Numbered from the stretch's first letter, positions 53,217 through 62,265 are shown. The stretch is 64,000 nt of DNA from Clostridiaceae bacterium 14S0207 (GCA_003288255.1 CP026600.1:1798001-1862000), one strand, 5' to 3'. Numbers and translations are program-made. The notes: generated by a model not told the origin, from the letters alone.

Positions 53217-54773
53217 GTTAGTGTAAAATTACTGTAGGATATTTTTCAACAAAAAATAGAAAAAGAGACACCCTTTTGGTAATATGTTAAGTGACTAAAC
53301 AAAACATAGAAAGGATGTCTCTTATGAATATTATACAGGATTTTATGGAAAATGGCATTAAAAATTTATTTGAATTATTAGGAAAAGAGCTAAAAAACAA
53401 AGGAGATTTTTCTAAATTTGTACTAGAGTTAAAGAAACAATTAGACAGTTTAGGTATTGAAATATGTAAAACTGCCTTAGCAGCATCCGATGAGGCTATA
53501 CGAATAGAACCTAATCGTAAAAATCAGTGGGTAGTGGAAAGAAGAGATAAAAAAACATTGTTAACTACGTTTGGTGAAATTAAATATGAAAGGACATATT
53601 ACAAATCCAAGAAAGATAATGAGTATAAATACCTATCGGATGAATTTTTAGGTATAGATTGTCATGATAGAATGGACTTATCATTAAAAGTACAGCTTGT
53701 AAAAGAAGCAGTGGATGTTGCCTATGATAAAAGTGCTAAAAAGACAATTGAATCTATCGATTTATCATCTCAAACTGTTATGAATACAATAAGAGAACTT
53801 GGAGAAATACCTAATATTACATATAAGGATCAATGCCAAGTAGAAGAAAGCAAAAAAACAAAAGTTAAATATTTATATGTAGAAGCTGATGAAGATCATG
53901 TAGCTCTACAAAATGGTAAATCAGTTATGCCACGTCTTGTATATGTTCATGAGGGGTATGAGCATTCAAACAGCAAAAGAAAGAAATTAAAAAACATACA
54001 TTATTTTTGTGGAATTTATAATAATATTGAAGAATTATGGCTTGAGGTAGTTGATTATATTTATAATCAATATGATATTGACAACATAGAAAATATATTT
54101 GTATCTGGAGATGGCGCTGCATGGATAAAACAAGGAATTAGTTGGATACCTAAGAGTGTATACCTTCTAGATAGATTTCACATTAATAAATATATTTTAA
54201 AGGCAACAACACATAATCATAAATATAGATTCCATATATGGGAAAGTATAAATAATTGTAATTTAAAAGAATTGGATAAGATTTTTAAAGATCTCATAGA
54301 TTCAACAGAAAACGAAAATAAAATTCAGCAAATAAAAGATTCAAGAAAATATATCAAGAGTAACTGGGAAGGTATTGTGAATTATTACAAAAAAAGCGGA
54401 GCTATTAATTGTAGTGCTGAAGGACATATAAGCCATATCCTATCGGATAGATTGAGTAGTAGACCATTGGGATGGAGCGTACAAGGAGTTCATCAGATGT
54501 CACGTCTTAGAGCCTATACGGCTAATGGCGGAGCCATTTATGAATTATTTGAAAAAACATTAAAGAAAAAGAAAAACTATTTTTACTTATCTAAGAAAGT
54601 AGTAAATTCAACAATGAAAAATAAATGCATAGAAAAATTTAATAATATAGAATCTTTAAATACTGGTAAAAAAACAGGACTAAATTATTTGCTTAAAGCA
54701 CTTAGAGGAGCTTAATTTAACATATTCTAGGGAAAGTCTGTATTTTTTTAACCGACAGTAACTTGACGCTATC
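53217..54773 (+). mobile_element. Intact ISLre2-family insertion sequence
   Basis: The element is 1557 bp long. The left end GTTAGTGTAAAATTACTGTA (53217 on) and the right end read inward, GATAGCGTCAAGTTACTGTC (from 54773), form a 25-bp imperfect terminal inverted repeat. A 9-bp direct repeat TTGTTTTTT flanks it (53208-53216 and 54774-54782). Size, repeat length and 9-bp target duplication all match the ISLre2 family. It lies between the decarboxylase and an MFS gene and interrupts neither. Confidence 0.9.
53324..54715 (+). CDS. ISLre2-family (UPF0236) transposase
   Basis: About 463 residues. The start is the ATG at 53324, with AAAGGATG upstream; a longer frame begins before that site. The N-terminal half carries the UPF0236 pattern (TLLTTFGEIKYERTYYKSKK, then DLSLKVQLVKEAVDVAYDKS). 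Likely catalytic acids are in LYVEADEDHVALQ (D), FVSGDGAAWIKQG (D) and INCSAEGHISHIL (E). The frame is open along its whole length, so the enzyme may be active. It is the only gene of the element. Confidence 0.93.
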   Translation: MNIIQDFMENGIKNLFELLGKELKNKGDFSKFVLELKKQLDSLGIEICKTALAASDEAIRIEPNRKNQWVVERRDKKTLLTTFGEIKYERTYYKSKKDNEYKYLSDEFLGIDCHDRMDLSLKVQLVKEAVDVAYDKSAKKTIESIDLSSQTVMNTIRELGEIPNITYKDQCQVEESKKTKVKYLYVEADEDHVALQNGKSVMPRLVYVHEGYEHSNSKRKKLKNIHYFCGIYNNIEELWLEVVDYIYNQYDIDNIENIFVSGDGAAWIKQGISWIPKSVYLLDRFHINKYILKATTHNHKYRFHIWESINNCNLKELDKIFKDLIDSTENENKIQQIKDSRKYIKSNWEGIVNYYKKSGAINCSAEGHISHILSDRLSSRPLGWSVQGVHQMSRLRAYTANGGAIYELFEKTLKKKKNYFYLSKKVVNSTMKNKCIEKFNNIESLNTGKKTGLNYLLKALRGA

Positions 54774-54864
54774 TTGTTTTTTTATAACTTAGACTTTTAT
54801 TACAATTTGTTGTATTATTTTATATGTAACTTTTATATGACTATTTACGAAAGGAGACATAAAA

Positions 54865-56289
54865 ATGGATAAAAAAAATCATAAGGTAGTAATAGCTATA
54901 ATGCTTTCTATGTTCTTAGCAGCTTTTGAAGGAACTGTAGTTACCACTGCCATGCCAACCATAGCAAATTCACTTAATGGTTATGACTTAATAAGTTGGA
55001 TATTCTCTGCTTATCTTTTAACTTCGGCAGTTTCTACCCCAATTTATGGTAAGCTTTCAGATCTATATGGTAGAAAAAAAATGTTATCTGTTGGTATTAT
55101 AATTTTCTTAACGGGTAGTTCACTTTGTGGATTTTCTCAGACTATGTTACAATTAATTATTTTTCGTGCCCTTCAAGGACTAGGTGCAGGATCTATTTTG
55201 ACTATTACTTATACAATTATTGGAGATTTATTTGATGTATCGGAAAGGGCTAAAATCCAAGGATGGCTTAGTACAGTTTGGGGAATAGCCAGTTTAGTAG
55301 GACCTTTTATAGGAGGATTTTTAATTAACTATTTATCTTGGCATTGGATATTTTTCATAAATGTTCCTTTTGGTATAATCGCTATAATTATACTAAATAA
55401 AAACTTACAGGAAAATATTGAGAAAACCTCTCCTAAAATTGATTATTTAGGTGCTTTTTTATTGACTATTTCTATAGTATTTTTACTTTTAGGGGTTCTT
55501 TCAACTTCTTTAAAAGTTGCAGGAATATTTGTTATGATTTCTATAATTTCCCTTGTAATTTTTTATTTTACTGAAAAACACTTTGAAGAACCTATAGTTC
55601 CTTTTGATATATTTAATAAGACAACAACATTAGCTAACTTAATATGTTTTATAACTGCAGGTGTACTTGCAGCTATAGAAACTTACAGTCCTTTATATAT
55701 TCAAAATGTATTAGGATTTAATGCTATTATATCAGGATTATCTATGGCTCCTATGTCAATAACATGGCTTTCCAGTTCATTTATTTTAGCTAAGGCATTG
55801 CCAAAATACGGTCATAAAAAAATACTTAAATTGGCCACATTATTACTTGTAGTAAGTACACTATGTCTTAAATTTTTAGGAACTTCTAGTCCTATTATTT
55901 TCTTAATGATATGCACAACTATCATGGGTTTTGGTTTTGGTTCTATCTTTACTACAACTACTATAGTAGTACAAACTCATGTTTTAGAACAAAAAAGAGG
56001 TGTATCTACATCAACTAATGCTTTAATTCGTACTTTAGGACAAACTATTTTTGTTAGTATTTTTGGTGGTATTTTAAACTCAGGTATAAGTTCATACTTT
56101 AATAAACTAGGAATATCAGGAATTACTCCAGATAACATAGTTTCACAAACATCTAAAAATATATCTATATTACAAATAAAAGAATCCTTCTTTACAGGTG
56201 TACATTCAATATTTGTAACATTGACATTTTTTATGATAGTATGTTTAATATGTGCTTTAATTCTTCCTAAGAAAAATAAATATCAATAG
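54865..56289 (+). CDS. MFS drug exporter, DHA2 (14-helix) family
   Basis: A 474-residue transporter with about 14 hydrophobic segments. It has FLAAFEGTVVTTAMPTIANS in helix 1, the motif A loop GKLSDLYGRKKML, and WGIASLVGPFIGGFLINYLS (antiporter motif C, helix 5). Related proteins export drugs or lipids using the proton gradient. AAAGGAGAC lies eight bases before the ATG. It starts 91 bp after the IS right end, so an outward promoter in the element or a hybrid promoter could affect its expression. It is followed by its own terminator. Confidence 0.93.
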   Translation: MDKKNHKVVIAIMLSMFLAAFEGTVVTTAMPTIANSLNGYDLISWIFSAYLLTSAVSTPIYGKLSDLYGRKKMLSVGIIIFLTGSSLCGFSQTMLQLIIFRALQGLGAGSILTITYTIIGDLFDVSERAKIQGWLSTVWGIASLVGPFIGGFLINYLSWHWIFFINVPFGIIAIIILNKNLQENIEKTSPKIDYLGAFLLTISIVFLLLGVLSTSLKVAGIFVMISIISLVIFYFTEKHFEEPIVPFDIFNKTTTLANLICFITAGVLAAIETYSPLYIQNVLGFNAIISGLSMAPMSITWLSSSFILAKALPKYGHKKILKLATLLLVVSTLCLKFLGTSSPIIFLMICTTIMGFGFGSIFTTTTIVVQTHVLEQKRGVSTSTNALIRTLGQTIFVSIFGGILNSGISSYFNKLGISGITPDNIVSQTSKNISILQIKESFFTGVHSIFVTLTFFMIVCLICALILPKKNKYQ

Positions 56290-56302
56290 CAAATAATTAA
56301 TA

Positions 56303-56345
56303 AAACGGTAATGTATAAGTACTTTAATCTTATACATTACCGTTT
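56303..56345. terminator. Bidirectional terminator between the MFS and RocB genes
   Basis: Perfect 17-bp arms AAACGGTAATGTATAAG and CTTATACATTACCGTTT around a 9-base loop, between convergent genes, with GTTTT following on the plus strand. Confidence 0.9.
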
Positions 56346-56392
56346 GTTTTATAAAAAACCTAAATAAATTTATATTCTATATTTGAAATTTG

Positions 56393-58036
56393 TTATTTAT
56401 GCAATTTAAAAATATTTCTTATAATATACTCATATAATTGTGGAACTTCTTTAATTGAATAAGAAAGATTTAATCTTTCAGTATATTTATGAAAATCCTT
56501 TCCAAACCCTCCAAAAATAATACTTGGGATATTTAGTTTTTCAAGACTTTCTATTGGAAGATTATAATTATATCCTAGTCCTAAAATATTACTACATATA
56601 CTTCTTATATCTTCTCCTTCATTTAATCCTGTATAGCTTAAATCAGAAATACCCATAAAATAACTTTCCTTGAAAATATCTCTATTAAACTTTTCCTTAG
56701 CATATTCTATAGTATTTTCTACTGCTTTTAAAAGAATCTTTGAATTTTTATCTTTAGAATCAAGAGTTCTAACTGGATAATATGAAGGTGAAAAACCAAT
56801 TATTATTACAGGTGTTTTATCTGGATATTTTTCAAAGGTTTCTCTTATTATATTTATTGCTATATTTTGATGTCCTAACTTTTGATTTTTCCATAATAAG
56901 ATCTTTTCTTCTAATTCTTTGTTAAATTTATCACCATAAGTTTTTAAAACCTTTTCATAAAGTTCATTATATGTCATTACCTTAGGCTCAATATGATTTT
57001 CAACTTTATGTTCTCCTAAATGCTCATTATATAATTTCATATTAGAATTAACTATATTTATGGCATTTTGAAAAGCTCTCAAAGAAAGTCTTTTTAGTTT
57101 ATCTACAATTTCTTCTGGTGAACTTGTAAGATAAATCATATTGTAATATGCGGCAGCTGCACAAGGTAATTGAACTGAATAAAGTTCTTTTAAATCCTTT
57201 TGTTTTAAACATACTGGTGGAGGAGTTATATTATCCTCTACTACATCACAAAGTTCCACATTAACTTCCATAAGTTTATTTAGTTCAGATGCCAAAATAT
57301 TGGGGTTAAGCCCACTAAAAGGTTCACACACATGCGATTCTTTGCCTACAAAATAGAAAAGAGGCATAATTTTTCCACAAGAACCTAAATAAATTTTTTT
57401 AGTAGTATCTCCATCATATTTAGGAAGTGTGCATTCTGAATTTAGTAAAGCTATAAATTCATATCCTTCTTCCTTACTTAATTTTTCAAGATATTCAGCA
57501 GCTGCTACCATTCCTTCTGAGTTACTTTCTTCTCCTGGTACTGCTACCATCATTAAGTTTCCATCAATAGTATTGTTGGTTGATATTTCTCTTAAAACTT
57601 CCATATGGAGTGCTATTCCATACTTCATATCTGCAGAACCTCTTCCAAATAACCAATCTTCACTTTCTAAATCCTCTTTAACTTCTCTAGTTAATGGAAA
57701 CTCCGAAACTCTTTTAGTAAATTCTTCTGCATCAAATGCTATATTTTTTAAATGTCCAAATTCATCTATCCCTACTACATCTGTATGTCCAGTAATAATT
57801 ATTGTTTTATTCGTCTTTTTAGGATTTTCATATAATGCGGTTACAAAAAATCTATTATAGCAATCATCTTTTACTGGAATTTTTTTAACTTTATTTGGAT
57901 TCTTTTTAAAATAAGGCATTTGTAATATCATATTATATATTTCTTCACCTGAAAGATTCTCACTTTCAGTACCAGATATTCCTGGAACCTTTATTAGATG
58001 AAGAAGTGTATTCATCATTGACTCTTCTTTAATCAT
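56393..58036 (-). CDS. rocB: RocB-like M20-family metallopeptidase (arginine utilisation)
   Basis: About 547 residues, the usual RocB length. The start is the ATG at 58034-58036 behind AGAGGGTG; an upstream frame adds 23 unsupported residues. M20 motifs are TIIITGHTDVVGID (His, Asp), LFGRGSADMKYGIALHMEVL (Asp) and MMVAVPGEESNSEGM (Glu-Glu). The C-terminal two-thirds are RocB-specific (ESYFMGISDLSYTGLNEGED). The B. subtilis gene is tied to arginine catabolism, but its reaction is not proven. It is followed 80 bp upstream on the same strand by an EamA transporter, so a shared transcript is likely. Confidence 0.9.
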   Translation of the reverse strand: MIKEESMMNTLLHLIKVPGISGTESENLSGEEIYNMILQMPYFKKNPNKVKKIPVKDDCYNRFFVTALYENPKKTNKTIIITGHTDVVGIDEFGHLKNIAFDAEEFTKRVSEFPLTREVKEDLESEDWLFGRGSADMKYGIALHMEVLREISTNNTIDGNLMMVAVPGEESNSEGMVAAAEYLEKLSKEEGYEFIALLNSECTLPKYDGDTTKKIYLGSCGKIMPLFYFVGKESHVCEPFSGLNPNILASELNKLMEVNVELCDVVEDNITPPPVCLKQKDLKELYSVQLPCAAAAYYNMIYLTSSPEEIVDKLKRLSLRAFQNAINIVNSNMKLYNEHLGEHKVENHIEPKVMTYNELYEKVLKTYGDKFNKELEEKILLWKNQKLGHQNIAINIIRETFEKYPDKTPVIIIGFSPSYYPVRTLDSKDKNSKILLKAVENTIEYAKEKFNRDIFKESYFMGISDLSYTGLNEGEDIRSICSNILGLGYNYNLPIESLEKLNIPSIIFGGFGKDFHKYTERLNLSYSIKEVPQLYEYIIRNIFKLHK

Positions 58037-58116
58037 GTTTACTACACCCTCTTGTATTAATATATTTTCAAATACGATAATACTCTTGTGCAAAACTTTT
58101 TTCAATAAAAACTATA

Positions 58117-59076
58117 TTAATGAACACATGAATTATCTTTAACTTTATTATGATTTTTATATTTAAGCATTATAAAAGAACCAAATAATATAAACATTAT
58201 TCCTAGAATTGTATTCATTGGTATTCCTTCTTTTAATATAAAAAATGCTAAAATAGGTGCCAATGCAGGTTTTACAAAAAACACCAATGATGACATAACC
58301 ACAGATGTTTTATCCATAGCTAAAAAATAAAATACATATCCAAGTCCTGTTACTATTACCCCTAAGTAAAGTAATATAAGCAAATTATCCATACTTATGC
58401 CTTTAAAAATAGGTATATTGTACAACATAGCCCCTGTTTCAGTTTTAGATATACCTTTAAATATAGATAATTTAGATAATAAAATTAAAATCAACATTAA
58501 AAAATCTCCTACTAAAAAGGACACACCATTAATAACTATACTTCCAAACTTATGTGATTTAGTTTTTACAAGTACACTATATAATGAAAAAGTTACTGCG
58601 GATAAAACTGCTAGTCCAATACCTTGCAAATCAGAAATACTCAATTTTAAATTTAATGGATTCAAAATACAAGCAATACCTACTAAACTTATACTAATTG
58701 AAATAATATTACTTTTATTTAATTTTTCTTTTAAGATCAAACAAGCAAATGGTATTGTAAAGACTGGATTTGTACTAAATAAAATAGCTACTATAGATGC
58801 CTTGGTATAACCAATGGCAACTTGCAAAACTGACATACTTATCACAACACATAACAAACCTGTTAAAAGAAAATATTTTATATCACTTTTAGTTAACTTT
58901 ATCTTTTTGTTTTTTAAAATTCTTATACTAGGTATTAATAATATTAATCCTCCTATTAAAAATCTTAAAAAATTAAGTTGAAATGGATTAAAATCACTAT
59001 TAGCTATTTTTCCTGCTATCTCCATAGTACTAAAAATAAATGCACCTAAAGCTATATATAAATATCCTTTTTTCAC
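58117..59076 (-). CDS. DMT/EamA-family transporter
   Basis: A 319-residue protein with ten expected membrane helices in two EamA repeats. GAFIFSTMEIAGKIANSDFN and PFQLNFLRFLIGGLILLIPS belong to the first, and LGVIVTGLGYVFYFLAMDKT and PALAPILAFFILKEGIPMNT to the second. Such proteins carry metabolites, often amino acids or their products, across the membrane. The start is GTG (59074-59076) with a weak ribosome binding site. It lies between the amidohydrolase and RocB genes on the same strand and may work in peptide or amino acid breakdown; the direction and substrate are unknown. Confidence 0.92.
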   Translation of the reverse strand: MKKGYLYIALGAFIFSTMEIAGKIANSDFNPFQLNFLRFLIGGLILLIPSIRILKNKKIKLTKSDIKYFLLTGLLCVVISMSVLQVAIGYTKASIVAILFSTNPVFTIPFACLILKEKLNKSNIISISISLVGIACILNPLNLKLSISDLQGIGLAVLSAVTFSLYSVLVKTKSHKFGSIVINGVSFLVGDFLMLILILLSKLSIFKGISKTETGAMLYNIPIFKGISMDNLLILLYLGVIVTGLGYVFYFLAMDKTSVVMSSLVFFVKPALAPILAFFILKEGIPMNTILGIMFILFGSFIMLKYKNHNKVKDNSCVH

Positions 59077-59136
59077 TGTTCAACATCTGCCTTATTAAAT
59101 ATTTTTATACCCCAAAATTAGACTATACCATTTAAC

Positions 59137-60300
59137 CTATATATCTAATTTATATATAATGTTTCCATCTACAATTGTATAAAGTACTTTACTTTGTATT
59201 TCTAATGGGTCTCCATCAAATATAACGATATCTGCATCCTTTCCTTTTTTAATGCTACCAACTCTATGATCTATACCTAAAATTTGTGCTGGATTTATTG
59301 TTATAGCCTTTAAAGCTTCTTCTCTATCCATACCTGATTTAACAGCTAAAGATGCGCATATTGGAAGATATTCTAATGGTATAACTGGACAATCTGTTGT
59401 TATGGCAACCTTTAATCCCGCTTTACTTAAAACTCCTGGAGTTTTAAAAGATTTTTCTCTTAATTCATACTTTGATTTACTGGTTAAACTTGGTCCTACA
59501 ATTGTGTCATATCCTTCTTTTGCTAGTTCATCTGCTATCAAATGTCCTTCTGTACAGTGATCTAATGTAAGCTTAAGTCCAAACTCTTTAGCTATTCTTA
59601 TTGCAGTAAATATATCATCTGCTCTATGTGCATGAGCCTTTAATGGAATTTCTCCATGAATTACAGGAAGCATAGATTCTAATTTTATATCAAACTTAGG
59701 CCTCTTACTCTCATCCTCTCCTGCACTTTTAATTTTTCTATCATACTCTTTAGTTTTCATTAATATTTCTCTAAACAAAGCTGCCGTAGCCATTCTTGTC
59801 ATAGGTGATTTTCCTTTACCATTATATACCCTCTTAGGATTTTCTCCGAAAGCACATTTCATAGCGGTAGGTGCCTTAATTATCATATTATCTATTCTTT
59901 TTCCATAGGTCTTAATAGTTGCAAATTGTCCTCCGATAATGTTAGCACTACCAGGACCAACAGCAGCACAGGTAACACCTGATTTATAGGCATCTTTTAA
60001 AGCAGTATCCATTGGGTTAATAGCATCTATTGCTCTTAGCTCAGGTGTAATTGGATCGATCATCTCATTTATATCACTACCTTCAAATCCTATTCCATCT
60101 TCTAAAATAGCAATATGAGTATGTGCATCTATAAAACCTGGCATAACAATTTTGCCTTTTGCATCTATTACTTCTACATCTTTAGTAATTTTAATTTCTT
60201 TGCCTATCTCTTCTATTTTTCCATTTTTAATTAAAATAGAACTTTCTTCTAATACAATTCCTTCCATAGTAAAAATTTTACCATTTTTAATAAGTAACAT
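59137..60300 (-). CDS. Amidohydrolase (imidazolonepropionase-like)
   Basis: About 387 residues. The start is the ATG at 60298-60300 behind GGGGGA. It is a metal-dependent TIM-barrel hydrolase. The metal motif is PGFIDAHTHIAILE (HxH), the later His in ESMLPVIHGEIPLKAHAHRA and LTLDHCTEGHLI, and the Asp in KVAITTDCPVIPLE. The N- and C-terminal composite beta domain (LLIKNGKIFTMEG; DADIVIFDGDPLEIQSKVLY) is typical. It removes an amide, lactam or similar group from a small molecule; the substrate is not known. It lies upstream of the EamA and RocB genes on the same strand, 60-80 bp apart each. Confidence 0.9.
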   Translation of the reverse strand: MLLIKNGKIFTMEGIVLEESSILIKNGKIEEIGKEIKITKDVEVIDAKGKIVMPGFIDAHTHIAILEDGIGFEGSDINEMIDPITPELRAIDAINPMDTALKDAYKSGVTCAAVGPGSANIIGGQFATIKTYGKRIDNMIIKAPTAMKCAFGENPKRVYNGKGKSPMTRMATAALFREILMKTKEYDRKIKSAGEDESKRPKFDIKLESMLPVIHGEIPLKAHAHRADDIFTAIRIAKEFGLKLTLDHCTEGHLIADELAKEGYDTIVGPSLTSKSKYELREKSFKTPGVLSKAGLKVAITTDCPVIPLEYLPICASLAVKSGMDREEALKAITINPAQILGIDHRVGSIKKGKDADIVIFDGDPLEIQSKVLYTIVDGNIIYKLDI

Positions 60301-60392
60301 ATGATTTTCCCCCAAATACATAATTTTAATTTATAACTTTTATTTTACTTCTTATAACAATTATATTCAATTGTTCCATATAATATAAAAAT

Positions 60393-60424
60393 AAGGAATA
60401 AGTTTTAAAATTAAACCTATTCCT
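60393..60424 (-). terminator. Terminator after the thioredoxin reductase gene
   Basis: On the minus strand AGGAATAGGTTT pairs with AAACTTATTCCT (one G-U), followed by TATTTTTAT. It is about 24 bp past the stop. Confidence 0.85.
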
Positions 60425-60447
60425 CACCTTTATAAACTATTTATTAT

Positions 60448-61317
60448 TTATATTATTTTTTTTAATTCGTCAATATATGATACTGCATTTAAAACAGCTA
60501 CTTGACCTTCTCCTGCTGCCTTCATGTATTGATAAGGTTTTCCTATGCAATCTCCTGCCGCATAAAGACCTTGAAGATTAGTTTCCATTTTTCTATTTAC
60601 CTTTATATGTGCACCATCAACCTCAATTCCTGGTACCAGCTGATTAGGTGATACACTATCCCTTATAAAAAATACTCCATCTGTTTCTATTTCTCTACTT
60701 TTTGTAATAATTTTTTCTACCTTACTCTCTCCTAAAACCTCATAAGGTCTATCCTTTACTACTTCAATTTCACTATTTAAATTGTACTCTCCACTATACA
60801 TAGGAATATAATAAAGCTTTTTTGTAAGTTCACTAACATAATTAGCTTCTTCCTCTGCTTCTTTATTATAGCCAACCACAGTAACTATCTTTCCCTTATA
60901 CAAGGGTGCATCACAAGTAGCGCAGTATCCCACACCTTTTCCTAGTAATTCTTCCTCTCCTTTTATAGGTTTTGAAAATTCCACTCCTGTAGCCAATATT
61001 ACGGTTGTAGCTTCGTAGATTTTTTCGTTAACCATAAGAGCAAAATAATTACCCATTGCATATATGTTATTTATTCTTTCATAAGTTACATTTACATCCA
61101 TTTTATCCATGTGAGTCTGAATTTTTTCTTTTAATTCTAATCCCGTAACATCATAAAAACCTAAGTAATTATTAACTTTAGGGGCTTTTATCAATTTATT
61201 ACTCAAATTTTTTTGTCCAAATATAATAACATTTTTATTCCTAATCTTAGCATTTATAGCAGCAGAAATTCCTGCTGGTCCACTACCTACTATAGCAATA
61301 TCATATCTATTTTCCAT
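60448..61317 (-). CDS. trxB: Thioredoxin reductase-like flavoprotein lacking NADPH-binding motifs
   Basis: A 289-residue FAD disulfide reductase. FAD binding is at GSGPAG (11-16) and, near the C-terminus, GLYAAGDC. The redox Cys pair is C132-A-T-C135. The second nucleotide domain lacks the expected GGGxSAxxEA (residues 147-158 read VVGYNKEAEEEA) and the HRR motif (169-175 read YYIPMYS). It is about 20 residues shorter than standard TrxB. These traits match ferredoxin-dependent flavin thioredoxin reductases described from Clostridium. It is 38 bp after trxA and ends at a terminator. If the call is right, it reduces thioredoxin with electrons from ferredoxin instead of NADPH. Confidence 0.85.
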   Translation of the reverse strand: MENRYDIAIVGSGPAGISAAINAKIRNKNVIIFGQKNLSNKLIKAPKVNNYLGFYDVTGLELKEKIQTHMDKMDVNVTYERINNIYAMGNYFALMVNEKIYEATTVILATGVEFSKPIKGEEELLGKGVGYCATCDAPLYKGKIVTVVGYNKEAEEEANYVSELTKKLYYIPMYSGEYNLNSEIEVVKDRPYEVLGESKVEKIITKSREIETDGVFFIRDSVSPNQLVPGIEVDGAHIKVNRKMETNLQGLYAAGDCIGKPYQYMKAAGEGQVAVLNAVSYIDELKKII

Positions 61318-61355
61318 ATTTAATCCCCTTTCATTATATTGCTTTAATCATATTA

Positions 61356-61670
61356 CTATAAATATTTTTCTATCATTTGTTCAATAGCTACTTGTGGCTT
61401 AAAACCTACACTAGTTTCTATACTGTTCCCTTCTTTAAAAACAATTAGAGTTGGTATACTTGCAACTCCATATTCCCTAGCAAGACCTTGATTTTCATCT
61501 ACATTAACTTTAACAACTTTTACTTTTCCATCATATTTTCTTCCTAGTTCCTCCATAACTGGAGTAAGCATTTTACATGGTCCACACCAAGGTGCCCAAA
61601 AATCAACTACAACTGGTATACTACTTTTCTTTACCTCTTCTTCAAATATGTTTTCATTTAGTTCTTTCAT
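61356..61670 (-). CDS. trxA: Thioredoxin
   Basis: A 104-residue thioredoxin with VVVDFWAPWCGPCKMLTPVM, active Cys29 and Cys32, and the cis-Pro in YGVASIPTLIVFKEG. It reduces protein disulfides in the cytosol. It lies 38 bp upstream of the thioredoxin reductase-like gene, on the same strand and clearly in one operon with it. The ATG has TGGAGG upstream. A short gap of about 97 bp separates it from the ArsR gene. Confidence 0.97.
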   Translation of the reverse strand: MKELNENIFEEEVKKSSIPVVVDFWAPWCGPCKMLTPVMEELGRKYDGKVKVVKVNVDENQGLAREYGVASIPTLIVFKEGNSIETSVGFKPQVAIEQMIEKYL

Positions 61671-61767
61671 TTAAAATTCCTCCATTTATAATATATACAT
61701 TTAGTATCTTTTATGAACTTCTTTTTTATTCTAATTCTTCATAGCTTTATTTTTTAAACATATAACA

Positions 61768-62034
61768 CTATTTATTATTAAGATCTTCAACTAATTTTAC
61801 GATTTCTAAAATCTTGGAATCTTTAATACTATAACAAGTTTTCATACCATCTTTTCTAGCTATTAAAATTCTAGCATCTTTCAAAATTCTAAGATGTTGA
61901 GATACATTTGACTGACTAAACTCTACATCTTCATTTAATTTACAAACACAACATTCTCCTATCATTAATTTCTTAATAATTTTTAACCTTATAGGATGTG
62001 CCAATGCCTTAAATATCTTTACAGTATCCTCCAT
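61768..62034 (-). CDS. ArsR/SmtB-family regulator with Cys cluster
   Basis: An 88-residue winged-helix repressor. ALAHPIRLKIIKKLMIGECC, with GECCVCKL (Cys28, Cys29, Cys31), matches the arsenic-type ELCVCDL metal site of ArsR. The recognition helix is in FSQSNVSQHLRILKDARILI. Such proteins leave DNA when thiol-binding metalloids or reactive sulfur occupy the Cys site. It precedes trxA-trxB on the same strand and sits under a promoter that overlaps a strong dyad, so it may regulate itself and perhaps the thioredoxin genes. No arsenate reductase or arsenite pump is in the window. Confidence 0.93.
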   Translation of the reverse strand: MEDTVKIFKALAHPIRLKIIKKLMIGECCVCKLNEDVEFSQSNVSQHLRILKDARILIARKDGMKTCYSIKDSKILEIVKLVEDLNNK

Positions 62035-62052
62035 AAATATTCTCCTTTACTT

Positions 62053-62098
62053 AATAAGAATATAAGAAAATTCTAATATTCTTATTATATTTTGTCAA
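62053..62098 (-). promoter_or_regulatory. arsR promoter with perfect 11-bp operator dyad
   Basis: On the minus strand TTGACA (62093-62098) and TAGAAT (62070-62075) are 17 bases apart. Perfect inverted repeats AATAAGAATAT (62053-62063) and ATATTCTTATT (62076-62086) surround the -10, with one arm in the spacer. This is the layout of an ArsR/SmtB operator. Confidence 0.85.
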
Positions 62099-62247
62099 TA
62101 TATAATTTTTAACCTCTTTATGATAAATTTAACCACTCTGTAATACTTTTAAGTTATTAATAGTTTAATATGATAAATTAATTTCTTAAAGAATTGATTA
62201 AAATTTTAAAGTAATCCTAAAAATATGCACAAAAGATTAAAAACTTT

Positions 62248-62265
62248 ACTAGAATCTAGTATAAT
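62248..62265 (+). promoter_or_regulatory. Putative promoter of the LTA-synthase-family gene with small palindrome
   Basis: A perfect palindrome ACTAGA-A-TCTAGT (62248-62260) abuts TATAAT (62260-62265); the -35 is weak (TTAAAA, 62237-62242, 17-base spacing). It lies about 35 bases before the gene start. Confidence 0.45.
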
